A stretch of 64,000 nucleotides of DNA from Archegozetes longisetosus (taxonomy: Eukaryota; Arthropoda; Arachnida; Sarcoptiformes; Trhypochthoniidae), in the NCBI GenBank assembly GCA_018873245.2, contig JAEMBT020000005.1, forward strand, positions 6,434,001-6,498,000. Direction: 5' to 3'. Positions 37,155 through 49,246 of the stretch are shown here, one piece after another; position 1 is the stretch's first letter, and each line of letters opens with the position of its first letter. Under the pieces are notes generated by a model, which was given only the letters and a program-made list of their open reading frames with translations, was not told the origin of the DNA and ran no database searches. Position numbers and translations under genes: made by a program.

Positions 37155-37640
37155 AAATTAAATTCAGCAATTCTAATGGAAATTCTACAAGTATTTGATA
37201 TAATATTAGTTAAGAATTGATATCCTTCTGCATTTCGAGTGTCGTAGTCAAGTCCAGTCTCGTAGTGATGCTGTTCATCGTCTCGAAACTTCTTAATCAT
37301 TTCAATCAAATCTCGTGTTCTTCCAAATCGTCCTCTAATGACTTGCTCGACAGCCACAGTGCAAGCCATGGCTGCCTTTGAACCCAACAGAGTGGTTCCA
37401 GCTCCCAATATTCAAAAGTGGTTCAAAAATGCTTTTTCCAACTCTATGTTTGACGATTTGCTTCTCAAACTGTTTTAAGTGATGTTTTTCCTGATCCCAC
37501 ATCTCTTGAATGATAGGACTGTGTTTTGGATCGTTTGCCAAGACAAAATTTGTCCACAATATATACGGTCAGCACCCAATTCTCCGACATGATCCACTCT
37601 TATTACTGTCTCACATATTTGTTTTCTTCGACGCAACAGG
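37155..37640 (-). pseudogene. degenerate COQ7 copy
   Basis: On the minus strand this matches the intact COQ7 at 54461-53826 (for example DPKHSPIIQEMWDQEKHHLKQFEKQIV). It has a frameshift near 37550, another near 37410, and lacks the segment that carries the EHYDNQIRKLIEDD residues. DHAGE is changed to DHVGE. The final residues also diverge. With two shifts and a loss of conserved core, it should be non-functional. It sits tail-to-tail with INTS4, exactly as the intact gene does with the INTS4 pseudogene. Confidence 0.88.
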
Positions 37641-38593
37641 TATTAAGCTGATCGTCAACATTTAGATGAATTTATAACTTAGTTAATTTAAGTGATGTTT
37701 TGATATCTGGTTTAAAATGCGATCGTTTGCAAATTGTTATTAGGGATTTTTATTGCAATAACAAATCTTTTCAGTATTCAATTCAATAAAGTTGAAATCA
37801 ACAGATACTCAATGAATTCGAGGTCTAAAATTGAGATTTAACTCAGAATAAATATTTTAAAAGTAGTGAACTTCATCTGAATTTTATATTAATTATCTAT
37901 GGCTGAGGCCAAGCTTAATTAATTTTGAAAGCGAATCATATGTGAATCCTAATAAATTTAAAGGCAAATAGATGAACAGATAAATACTACTTCATGAGTG
38001 AAGCATCCACTATGACCTGAGGAACACATTCACATTTGCATCGACTTAGATCAGCCCTAAAGACGATCAGTGAAACTGTATTGTATGCTACAATCACGTA
38101 GAATTATGTCAAAGTATGCGCTACAGAACACTTAATGTAATTAATAATTCAAATGATAGAGCAGTTGATAAGTTCTAAAGTCAAGTTATTGAAAACGTGT
38201 GTCTAACTCAAGAAATTCTAGAATATCGTAATAAGATAAACTGACCAAACTATGCTGATAGGTTTGCGACAATAATTTGCGAGCGAGTTGTAGAAAACTT
38301 GAAGTTACAAATGAATTAATGATTTAGAATCAATCTTAATCTAAAAAGACTGTATGTTTTGAATATGTTTACCAAATGAGAAATCAATGTATGATGAATG
38401 ATTTGATTAATATGAATCTGTCATATGGTTCTTAAATATTTGACTATGAAAGACTCTTCGAACAATTATTGTATATTCAATTGATTTTTTGAGTAGTTTC
38501 AGAAATTTGACAAACTCGTATGCTATAATGAAAATTATTTTTGTATTGGTTATGAATTAGAAAATACGCTTATCTTCTACTTGCTTCAAGCTT
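37641..38593. other. spacer without recognised genes
   Basis: AT-rich. No domain, repeat or RNA gene recognised. Confidence 0.45.
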
Positions 38594-39933
38594 ATGAAAC
38601 ATACGCTTCACTTTCTGAACAATATGGAAATGAATAAAAATAAACTAAAGACTCATATAATTCCTTCGTTCAAATTAATTATTAAATTATGTTTTCTATT
38701 AATAGTGATCTATCAATTTGTTGGAATAACTAATGAATTTTTAAGTTTCCTCGTTGAAGTCAAGCTCGATGTCGATTATAATAATGCACCTAATCTACCA
38801 TCAATTACTTTTTGCTTACAACGAACTGATTTTTGGCTAAGAAATGAGTACAACTCATTGAAAAAACGCGAAACGAATACTAAAATTAAAGTGAAAGACA
38901 TTCAAAGTTTTCAAAATGATACTTATTTCTGTCAATTATTTGAAAGAACGATAAATTTGACTTCAGTTTTAGAGTGCTCTGTGAGTTTGAGTATTAATAA
39001 TGGCCTAATATTACAATAGTTGTGAACTGATTGGTAAAGTTTTGGAATTTATGAGTAAAAATCGTCAACATGAGAAATGTTTCACCTTTTTCAATATAAA
39101 TCAACGTAATATAAAAATTTTGAACTCATTTAAAATGGATAAATCAAGTTATATAGAATTTGAAATTTGGTCCCAAAAATTTAAAGAATATTTGAACTCT
39201 TCGAATAAGTATACTTATATGATTTATATGAGCACACATCCTTCTATTTCTATATACAGTGCATCTTATTTCAACACTTTAGTATTGAATTCTTCAACTA
39301 TAAACGAGATTCTCATTTTTAAGTTTTCTAAAAGCGTTGTTGAAGGGCTTGAGTGGCCTCATCAAACAGATTGTATTAAAGAAAGATTTGATTCTCAAAC
39401 AAATGAAATTTACTCATTTGAAGGTTGCATTAATTCCTGTATTTTTAATGAACAACTACAAATCAATAAATGCATTCATCCAGTCAATAGCTTTGAAACC
39501 GATATTATATTGAATAATAAAACAATGAATATAAAACTTTGTTCAGGAAATTCAAATGAAATATGCCATCCAAGAATATCAATGATTTTTTCTCAAAAGT
39601 GCCAACAGAACTGTGATATTCAATATATCAATGGCTACACATACGAAATTGTTAGTGAAAAATCTACAGGAAAAAAGATAAGAATATAATCAGATAATTC
39701 TCCAGTTTTCACATATAAATTACATAAAAAATTTCACTGACTATGCATCAAATCTAGGATCAATAATCTCGATTTGGTTTGGGGTAGCAGTTCTCGATTT
39801 GCATAAACTCGTTAAACACATTATTTCTATATTAATTTACATCTCTCAAAAGTTAAATTCCTTATTAGATATGAATAGAATTTTGATAATTCTATTTCAT
39901 AACAACTGTTTTATATTTATTTATTTTCAATAG
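38594..39933 (+). CDS. DEG/ENaC-type sodium channel subunit
   Basis: Three exons (38594-38973, 39020-39650, 39706-39933) give 412 aa in one frame. Introns are only 46 and 55 nt. TM1 is FKLIIKLCFLLIVIYQFVG. It is followed by LPSITFCL, matching the post-TM1 FPAVTIC motif. The extracellular domain has KCFTF and a Cys-rich part (SFEGCINSCIF...INKCIHP...CQQNCDI). TM2 is LGSIISIWFGVAVLDL, the pore-lining helix with the family's GxS/GxA-like pattern. The product would be an amiloride-type cation channel in the plasma membrane. The first intron uses donor GTGCTC rather than the better-looking GTGAGT seven bases later, because only that choice restores the frame and VLDCE, shared with the next gene (LYDCE). 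At 412 aa it is short for the family. Confidence 0.8.
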
Positions 39934-39946
39934 TTATATTTCTTCG

Positions 39947-41193
39947 TTGTTTTTGAAATTCCATAAAATAAATTTGAAACTTCTATTTAAAATGATTTGT
40001 ATCATATGTTTTATCTACCAATCAATTGAAATGACATTAGAGTATCTCGAATATAAAGTATCAGTTCAAATCGAAATGAGAGACCATATAACTGATGGAA
40101 ATATGAATTGTTTCCCAGCTATTTCTTCTTGCAGACATATAATTTTTGAAAATGATATTCATAAGACTCGCTTAAGATCATATAACTGGAACGAAGAATC
40201 AAAGAGACTCTACAAAGATTACATGTTGAATAAACAAAACGATAAGTACCATAGAATAAATTATAATCAATACACTGAGTTATTGAACAATCAGACACTT
40301 GTTTCGGATTACCTAAATATTATTGACTCAAAATTTATTGTTAAGTATTGTATTATAACTTCTGGAGGAAAGTTGTACGACTGTGAACATGTGGCTAATG
40401 TGATAATTAGCCACTTTAAAGATAATGTATGCTTCACTCTTTTGAGTCGATCGAGTTGGAAATTCAATAGTTCGCTGAAAGTATCTGAAATACTAGCAAT
40501 AGATATCTATGATAAAAATGTATTTGTATTCATACACGATGGAAATCAATTGCCATCATTTTCAATGAGTAAATTATCTCCAATAGCGAAAGTTGACGGT
40601 GGATTTCCCATCTGGTATGACAAGTTTTCATTCAAACGATTATCACTACCTTGTGAAACTAACTGTAAAAACTATAACGGAATGATTAAGTCTCAAGCGC
40701 AATGTTTTAATGAATTGATACTAAAATTATTTCTAAAGGATAATTGCCTGCCAAAGAATCATAAGTTTTTGACTTACGTTATTGATAACTATAATTATAC
40801 TGCATTCAAATATAGATTTTGCGAAAATTTGACCCTCAATATTGATTTCGAAAAACTTTATCGAATGTGTAGTAAGTCGTGTAGTGAAGATATTTATGTT
40901 AGTTGGATAATAGAAAGTGCAGTAGCTTCTGAAACAAAAGCAGCCAGCAGTCAATATATTGAATTTGTCTTCAGTCCTCAAATAAATTTCATGCAATATT
41001 TAGTCAATTTGGTGGACTATTAGGGTTGTGGCATGGAATCTCATTAAGTGATTTGAAAAATATCATAATTGGCTTAATCAATAAAACCAATATTCGACAA
41101 AAAATTATGAGAAAATTTACAAAATATTTCAGGATTTCGAAATGGTTTGTGAAAAAAATAAGAATTTTGAAAACGAAGGTAATTTTTCACTGA
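39947..41193 (+). pseudogene. second DEG/ENaC channel gene, frameshifted before TM2
   Basis: A single long frame (39947-41023) begins just after the previous gene. The first real ATG is 39992, but similarity to its neighbour starts earlier (LKLLFKMICIICFIYQS), so an upstream exon or other start is possible. It contains TM1, LYDCEHVANV, NVCFTLL and a Cys-rich region (LPCETNCKNY...QAQCFNEL...KDNCLPK...MCSKSCSED). The frame ends DY-stop at 41021-41023. In the next frame GLWHGISLSDLKNIIIGL, an obvious TM2, follows at once and runs to a stop at 41191. A single missing T at 41021 explains this (DYLGLWHGIS). It is broken as given; the lesion may be an assembly error. Confidence 0.75.
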
Positions 41194-41281
41194 TCTATCT
41201 CTTGTTGATCAATTCCAAATAGATTTACTTCACAATTTAGGAAATTTTTTATATAATTTCTACTACTCTATAACTCAATCA

Positions 41282-41692
41282 ATGAGAGCGACTCTCAACT
41301 TTTTGAACTTCGAGTCCCTTATCAAAATGGAAGTAATGGACCAGTTTTTCGATCAAATACAAATACCTCCAATCAACTTTATATTTAACTTTAAGGCATT
41401 CCCAAAATTAGAGAACAATGAGATGAAAAGCTTTGATAAGTTTAATGGAAGTGTTTTCCGAAGGTTATATCGTGAATTCAAATATATGAAGATTTTTCAA
41501 TGTGAATCGATAAACAGAAGACGTTATGAGGATTATGATAATATATCAAAACCAATTATTACTATACTACTTCCTAGTGATTATTCTAAATATGAAGAAA
41601 TACATAATATAATTCGAATAAATCAAAGCAGCTTTAATGAAAGTATTATTGAAAAACTTAAAAATATCAGTGTGACACATATACTCAGTTGA
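41282..41692 (+). CDS. 136-codon frame, possible DEG/ENaC fragment
   Basis: An ATG frame in line with the two channel genes encodes MRATLNFLNFESLIK... with QIPPINFIFNF, which could be the post-TM1 motif, and an Asn/Ile-rich C-terminus. No transmembrane helix is present. Similarity to the neighbours is weak by eye. It may be a truncated third channel copy or a chance frame. Confidence 0.35.
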   Translation: MRATLNFLNFESLIKMEVMDQFFDQIQIPPINFIFNFKAFPKLENNEMKSFDKFNGSVFRRLYREFKYMKIFQCESINRRRYEDYDNISKPIITILLPSDYSKYEEIHNIIRINQSSFNESIIEKLKNISVTHILS

Positions 41693-41948
41693 AAAACTAA
41701 TTACCGGGTTTCAAATCTCTATAACTTTTTAATGGATTAACCGATTTTGATGCGGTTTTCATTAAAATAAAGAAAAACTCCCCCGATTAACGATTAATAT
41801 GCTAAATTTATGGAAATATTAAAAAAAAAGATTTGTAAACAAAATTTTTGTTTTTATAAGGGGGTTAGTCAGATTTCGCCTAATCGCCTACCAAGCCAAT
41901 ATGGGTATCAAATTAAAGCTTATGATGAATAAAATTGAAAGCAAAAAG

Positions 41949-42064
41949 AATTTTTCAAAAATATGAAGGCTGAGAGAGATATGAATTTTTAAATGTATTT
42001 AATTTTTTGACATCAACCATTAAAAATTCATATCTCTTCTCAGCCTTCATATTTTTGAAAAATC
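41949..42064. repeat. ~115-nt hairpin, 45-bp arms
   Basis: TTTTTCAAAAATATGAAGGC at the left outer arm is repeated in inverse on the right with one indel over about 45 bp; the loop is about 25 nt. Flanking text (AACCGATTTTGATGCGGTTT) looks like decayed transposon sequence. Confidence 0.7.
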
Positions 42065-42885
42065 CCCGAATTTTTTCTTCTATGATTTTTTGCAAAATTG
42101 TGTTAGATTCTTGTATTAAAACTATTTATGGATGGATCATAAATAGGTTATGGATTTAAAAATCTTGATATTTGCATAATTAGAAATTATTTTATGAATG
42201 CTACACAAAATTTTTGCACTAAATTGTGTCGAACCGATTGTATTAATGATAAATATATGACTACTAGGAGAAAAGCGTTAAGCTCAAGTCATAAGTACCT
42301 GGAATCACTCTAAATTGAAACGAAAGTAAACCATTCATACTAAACAGACTCCTGGTATGATACTCAATGATTATTTTTGTTATATCGGAGTTTTGTTTGG
42401 GATACGGTTTGAAATCATTGCAAATCAATTACTTGAGATTATCTTGAATGTTGGTAATAAGCAATTATTTGAATGATGTCTTGTTTTTAAGAATTAAATT
42501 CTCAACTTATCGAGCAGATCATAACCTCTTCTAATGACTCTAAACATAATTTTAATTCAAATACACCACTCAAATGCTTCATAATTTGATAGATTTTAAA
42601 ACTTTTATCAAGATTTACAACTTCAACTTGACTTTCATCTATGTCTGTATTACTCAAATTATTAGTAGCTTTAGGAAGCGGTCTCACTATTTCAATGGCT
42701 TCGCCTTCAGTTAAGTATTATCGAAAAACAATATTATCATCAAATGAAACCAGTGATTAATGAAAAACTCATTTGTTATGCATTAGCAGAGAAAACGCCA
42801 AAACAATGAACTTTTGGTCATATTTTGTAAATTAGTTACTGTGCTTTAAACATATACGTTACAAACGTATACTTTATAAGCTACC

Positions 42886-43040
42886 GGGTTGAGGCTTTGT
42901 CCATTAAAAGTGGGCTTTCATTATAAACGCTTGTTCTATAAAGGAATCTATGCGATTTATGTTTGGTTCCAATGATATGATTAGTTACAAGCGGGAATTC
43001 GTTATAACCAAGTTCGTTATAAACGAGTAAAACTGCAGCT
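42886..43040. mobile_element. pogo/Tigger-like MITE fragment
   Basis: CGTTATAACCAAGTTCGTTA and TTATAAACGAG precede AAAACTG, which reverse complemented gives CAGTTTTACTCG, like the end of the 175-bp element at 4486. The other end (CTACCGGGTTGAGG) is less similar. It is probably a diverged relative. Confidence 0.45.
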
Positions 43041-46000
43041 GCATTTCAAGGTAACTAATCTGAAAAAATGCGCTGACAACATTTGTTTGATCTCAAAATG
43101 ATTAAGAATTTTATCATCCTAGAATGGTTATATTAAAAGAATAATTAATTTTTCCTTTACGATGCACATCATTCGATCTACAGTACTTCTTTAACATCGA
43201 AGACACCGAATATAATCTTTGATTTGGTTTCAGTTCAATTCATCATAAAATTGCGATTGGATAATCTCAGAATTGGTAAAATAGATTAAGAAATATACAA
43301 CTATATTTCATAGTTGTAGATAGTTTCAAGGCCGATAATATAGCTTGATAGTCAATACACGTTATAACTAATGAAACACATTAGCTAAACTCTCACAGAA
43401 ACTCAAGAATCTCAGAAACACATATGCAGTTTAAGCCACGGATATTCGCTTTTGGGTTCGGTTAGCAGACACAGACAACTCAGAATTGCAGTGTACTTCT
43501 TCATCCATATTTTTGACTATTTGAAGCAACTTTCGTGCTCTGTTCAGCTCAAGCAAAAGTGACTACTGTTTTTCATAACTTCATAGTATATTTAGGTTAG
43601 TTTAGATCTTATCACCGTCTTACCACTGCCTTATCACTTGTAAATCATAGTTTAAAAGTTTAGTTTTGCCAAATTTTTATTAAGTTTGTTGGTCTAGCTG
43701 CGATAAAGTTAGTTTTATTAGTTGTTCGATTTGCCTCAATTTGGGGTTTTAACACTTATAATTTAAAGACGAGTGCCTGCTGAAGAAACTAAGCTAGACC
43801 TCAGAGCATGAGTTTGAAACAAACTCAAAATCACTTTGTAAACTGAACTCATTATCGAGCTCAAGCAAATTGACCCTTTGCCTTGAACTATTAATAACTC
43901 ATTAGTCTAGAACAAGTATTTGCTTTCTTAATTATAATAAAAGGAAATTTCAGAGAAAATTTTTGTTAATTTTTTCACTGTTACTGCACTTATTGCACCA
44001 CATATTCAAGAACACTCAGATGTTTCGGAGCCATAGTTTATGATCATGTTGCATATAACAGCATTTTATTGATTTAGTAATTGAAATCTTGTTTTTTTGA
44101 GTGTGAGTAAACGAATTAATTAAAAATAGACTCCATTATTCAGAAGTTATTAAATTGTTTGGGAAAGTATATCCAAATATACCTGAATAGCACAGTGAAA
44201 AAATTCATCCCTAAAAGAATTGCTTGATTAATGGCACGATAATGAGATGTTTAAACACAATAGGAATGAAAATATTTTTCATATCAAGAATACTCAATCA
44301 TCACTAATTTTTCAGAAGTTAGAACATAAAATCATAATGTAGTTTCGGAGACTTGAATGAAAGCAAGTTCTGGATTTTGAATTTTGAAATTGCGAATCAA
44401 GACTTCGTTCTTACATCTGAACAAGCTCATCCAGTTTTCAAAAAGATTCTTTAAACTATTGTTCAAATATGTAGGAATAAAATTAAAACTACGATGTTAG
44501 GAAATATGAGCTTAAGGTCTATAATAACAATAAAAACTAAACTAATCTGAAAACTAACTTAATGTTGTCAGGAAAATTACACTTTCAATCAAACTTTTGT
44601 TTATCCGAAACTGTATTCTAATTACTGCCTTTTATAACTATATTTAGCACAGACTTAAAAAAAACCAATTCAAGTGTTTTCGTCGATGAGCTTAAAGAAA
44701 CAGTAAACAAACACTTTGGCTAAATATATAGTGAAAAATAGAAAAATATAGCTAAATGATATAGCAAGATTTTTATATTTCACAAAATAACATCCTATAT
44801 TCTGAAAAATTTTGATAAAAAGATTGCTTTCATTCCATTTTTGTAACAAGTAATCGATATGACTTCCAAATATTGTCGTTACAAAACTGTTATTAACACA
44901 GGTTCTGAAAATGTGATATATGAGATATCAGCAATTTCAGTGATTTCAGTATGTACCCAACAGTGTTCTGGAAAATCATTTGATAAAGACATGTCAAAAT
45001 AAAGATATTGTGAATTCTATCATCGAGTCCATATTTTGTAAAATTAATTCAAATCTATCGTAATTTGAAAAATGCTCTGAATCTTCTGAATATATCGCAA
45101 ATATTTGACTGGAGCACAAACTCATGTACCATTTTCAACCAGCCCCCAAGAAGCTATGATTCAGAAAATTCGAATTTTGATATTCGTTTGAAAATCATTT
45201 CCTATGTTTAAAGATGAATAATATTCTATTTTTGAATTTACTCACTCGTAGAAACAAATCTTCTAATTGTTCTGAAGATTAATTGAGAATGAGAAGGAAA
45301 ATAGATGACATAATCAAGTTGTGCGCATTTAATGGATAGTTATTGTCATTTCCTCATCATATGATTGGATTATCAACAAAACTGTAATAATTTTAGTGAT
45401 TCGAAATTTTTTGAAGACTGTATTTAGTAGGAAAATTATATACAGTAGAAAAAGATATATCATTGTAAATGCAATAAGAAATGTTTTTATAGCAGTTTTA
45501 ACGAAATGAGCATAAATTGTGTTATCAGTATAAATAGAAATTAATCGAATAGAATTCGGATGAGAAACAGCATCAATCAGAGCTTGATTCAATCCTGAGT
45601 CGATAGTGATCAATGAACACGTCAATATAGGAAACTATATATTTGGTATTTTGAATTAGAACTCCAAATAATACTAACGCTAACATATATTTGGCGCATA
45701 ATTTTGATAAAGTTGTCATAGTATCGATGCAAAAATTTAACATTTCCTTGTTTATATTCATATAAACCCAAACAATCAAATTGAGTGGCTTTTACCAAAC
45801 AGAATAACTCATGTTTTCTATCATAACTACTCTTTGCAAAATTGTAATTAAAAACTCTTTTTGTAATACATATTCTAACGATGAGGTCACGCTCTCTGAC
45901 TGTCATTTAGAAAGATGTCGAGACAACTGTTATATCGGTATCCTTATTGAAATATATTAGTGTATTTCCAGAAAGCAACGCAAAATCTTTGCGGATATCA

Positions 46001-46724
46001 AGTTAATTTTGAAGTAAAGTTTTTAACTATTCTGTAAATTGAGCGATCAAAGATTAAAAACTATAGAATAAGCTACTAAGCCACCTTTCGTTTGAACTGT
46101 GATTTCTTCCACTATCGAATAACTGTTAACTCTTCTGAGACTTTCAACGCAACAAAAGTCAATTTAATTCTAATAAGTTCTCATCACTTAAAACAAGTCG
46201 AAACATTTAAAAAATATACTAATAGATTATTCATAACTCGAATGGAATTTTCGATATGTAGCTTGGGTTATCGCTTGTTTCCATTGTTGATGTCTGAGTT
46301 TTCTAAATGAAATTCTATTAAATCAAGCAATCATTGGCATATTCGGTACTCTGTCAAAAAGTAAGTTTTTGTGCTTTTCATTAACCATATTGGGTATAAG
46401 TTTGAAAAATTCGACAAGCTTTGGAAAGTTGCTTAACTTATTTCGCAGTATTTTAATAGTTTTTATGTGATAATTGGTCAGAATCAATCAAAGAAAAAGT
46501 TTAAATCAAGGTCACCGACCGGTACCCTAAGAGATGTCCGAATTAAGATTTTAAAACAAAATATCTTCAGACAAAGTTATAAGTAAAAAACTTGAATGGC
46601 TCAGCTTATTTCGGCTACAGTATAACTATGCAGGATAAACAAGTAATTTCAGATTTTCATACCGATTCAATGCCCGTCACAGCTATTGCTTGCTGACGTT
46701 GGGTCCTATAAGTTTGAGATTCTA

Positions 46725-47084
46725 TTTGAGGGCAGCGGTTAGTTATCGTGTAATTAAGTTAAGTGTAACAAAACGGTTAATCATTGGTTTAACACTTTAA
46801 AGTTTCAAATTATGCCATAAAACCATATCTATGACGCTCAGATCAGTCAAACCAATCGTTTCGTTCACTCAAAACAATTTGAATCATAACTGTTATGATC
46901 ACTATGACCCCTATGACCATTATGACCTCTGTGACTCAAATTGTTTTAAGCAAACTCATGATTGGTTTGACTGATCTGAGCGTCATAGAAATCATTTGAT
47001 GACATAAAAGGCAACTATAAATATGTTAAACCAATAATTTTTTAGATATAGCTTAATTATGCAATAATTGACCGCTGCCCCAAA
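46725..47084. mobile_element. 360-bp palindromic MITE with ~165-bp arms
   Basis: Both ends read TTTG[A]GGGCAGCGGT inward; arms share AATCATTGGTTTAACA/AATTATTGGTTTAACA and a near-identical TATGACGCTCAGATCAGTCA. The loop holds four TATGACC-type repeats (46905-46935). No coding capacity; superfamily not assigned. Confidence 0.75.
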
Positions 47085-47649
47085 CTTTTAGTTACTGAAG
47101 TTGCCGTTTTAAGACAGTGGCAGCACCTCCTGGTTGCCGGCAATCGCCGTAACGATGGAGTTTCACTATTTGATAATAAATGAACCAGGATGCAAGAAGC
47201 TTTTGACAGTGATAATGAACTATTATAAACAAACTTGAGCTTTATCGCCTTTATTTACACAAAGTTCAGTGAGTTTCATCAGCGTCAATGACATTGTAGC
47301 GAGTTGCAAACTTAGTAAACCAAGCTAGTAAACTTAGAACCCTCGCTTTTGTCTTTGAAAATTCAATATCATAGTAACTTCTAAATAGAACAGTTGATTT
47401 TCTTTATTAAAACCTGATGCAGAGCGCCTTACGATCTATCCATTGTTTGCGATGAGAATTTGATTTTAATTAATATTCTTCAACATGAAAAATATTAGAT
47501 CTTCATGATTAGCTTCGAATTCAATTTCGATTCTCGAGGAGATTAGTATTCTTACGCGACATGAATATCGGAAAATTACTTTTCTCTGAACCTGAGCGTG
47601 GAAATGAATTTTCATTTCAATTACTTTTTCCAACTTTAAGAAGACAATA

Positions 47650-49246
47650 ATGTGTGAGTCAACTAATTCAAGTTCACCAAATTCTCCATCAATAGATGAC
47701 TCGAGCCGATTAAGAGATATTATTATATTATCTCTATATTTAATGACAACAATCGTGGCATTATTCGGAAACTTTCTGGTTTGTAAAGTGGTCTATAATT
47801 TAAAGCGTATGAGAACAACGGTTAATCTGTTAATAGTAAACATGGCCTTTGCTGATATTCTGTGCGCTATAACAATACCAAGTCAATGGATCTTATGTTC
47901 AGAGCCAATGATAGACACTGTGAAAAATCTTGATATTGTGTGCGCAATGTGTAAAACAATTCAAGTTTTATCATATTTTGTATCGAGTTTCTCATTCACT
48001 GCAATAGCAATTGATCTCTTTATTGCTACTCATATGCCTATGAAAGCAAAAAGTCCACAATTTTTCATATGTATAGTTTGGACTATATCTATTCTGTTAA
48101 TGATTTTATCGGCATTTTCCGTTAAGATCTTCACCTATTCATTCACTAGTGATTCGATTATAAGATGTCGCGTTGTTCTCAATTTCGATTCTCCGTTTTC
48201 AAGTGAATCTATTCATTATATCATAATTGCTGGACGTCTATTAATTCATTGTGCGCTTCCGTTTGTTATTGCAGGTATTATATATTTGACTAGGAATGTA
48301 GAAATCATATTGATACATGTCATACTTATTCCAGGTGATAAATACTTTCTACTTAATTTCAAAATTTAGATATGCTCGAATAGTTGGAATCTTTTGCACT
48401 TGTAGAAATTTTCGATACGAGGAACATGAAAATCATAGTTGATTGATAAATTTTATGTGAAGTACTTGTTTATTTCGAAAACAAAAATAATGCAGGCAAT
48501 ATCCACAACTCCTTTAGTAGAGATATCTTTTATATAGTGCTTAACGAAGCCAAGCACGAAATTTGGATCATTACTCAGATTTTTCATAATTTAAGTTTAA
48601 AAGTGATTTAGCAAAGGTTAAGGTTTTCACAATTTGAATCTACTGAAATTATGTTCCTCTTGGTTTTCGTCCAACATTTGCGAGAAAAGCTCTATTCTTT
48701 CATTTAATTTTAAATTAATTACAAAAATGATCTTATTTCTAGCGAAGCTATTATTGATAGTTCAAAACTGACTCTATCAATCGACCGTCACATTTAATCA
48801 ATTGATTTCTACATTAATGTTGTCGATCATTTCAAAAACAAGAAATTTTAATTTCAGTAACACTTTATGCGAAAATAATCCACACAATCTTGAAACGAAA
48901 CATTGGTGAAATGGTTGAAGTCCAAAGAAAAAATCTCGAATCAATGAAACGGAAAACTATAAAAATGCTTATCATAGTGATTGTTGTGTTTACTATCTGC
49001 TTACTGCCAAAAAATTTAAATTGGTTCATAGAATTCTATGTCAAGCCGAAAAGTCCAGGTAGATGTAATACCTGTAAATCAACATGGTATCTTATACTTT
49101 ATTGGCTTGAAATCAATAGCTGTTCTATCAATCCGTTTGTGTTTTGGTGGTTAAATGATGAATTCAGGGCTGGCACTAAATTTTTATCAACTTTGATAAC
49201 TTCATCAAGAAATTTACTTTTCAGAAAGTATACTTATAAACTGTGA
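47650..49246 (+). CDS. rhodopsin-like (class A) peptide-type GPCR, degenerate motifs
   Basis: Two exons (47650-48274 and 48858-49246; GTATTA...TTTCAG) join in frame to give 337 aa. Seven hydrophobic helices can be traced. GN at residues 40-41 in TM1, NLLIVNMAFADIL in TM2 (with Asp69), a TM3 cysteine (Cys98 or Cys101), a WTISILL TM4, and NPFVFWWLND in TM7 followed by FR identify class A. The N-terminus is short with Asn/Ser. The TM2 end (IPSQW) suggests a neuropeptide-type receptor, but the ligand is unknown. The DRY motif is DLF (122-124), the TM6 CWxP is CLLP, and NPxxY is NPFVF, so all three activation switches are altered. The reading frame itself is clean across both exons. Confidence 0.8.

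Larger units (their letters stand above)
41693..47649. other. 6-kb gene-poor region
   Basis: No gene is recognised. The region holds a hairpin at 41949-42064, a pogo-like MITE fragment at 42886-43040 and a palindromic MITE at 46725-47084, listed separately. A 60-codon minus-strand frame at 42687-42502 (RPLPKATNNLSNTDIDESQ...) and three overlapping minus-strand frames at 45906-45329 rich in hydrophobic residues could be scraps of decayed genes. None matches a family I know. A 29-codon GC-rich frame near 47100-47205 (VAVLRQWQHLLVAGNRR) is also unassigned. Confidence 0.45.

Noticed and set aside
38974..38990. GTGAGT at 38981 as the donor of the first DEG/ENaC intron
   Set aside because: It looks stronger, but joining it to the acceptor at 39019 puts a stop in frame. 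The donor seven bases earlier restores frame and the DCE motif shared with the paralogue.
45329..45906. A multi-exon membrane protein gene on the minus strand
   Set aside because: Three overlapping hydrophobic frames exist, but no consistent splice chain or family motif could be found.
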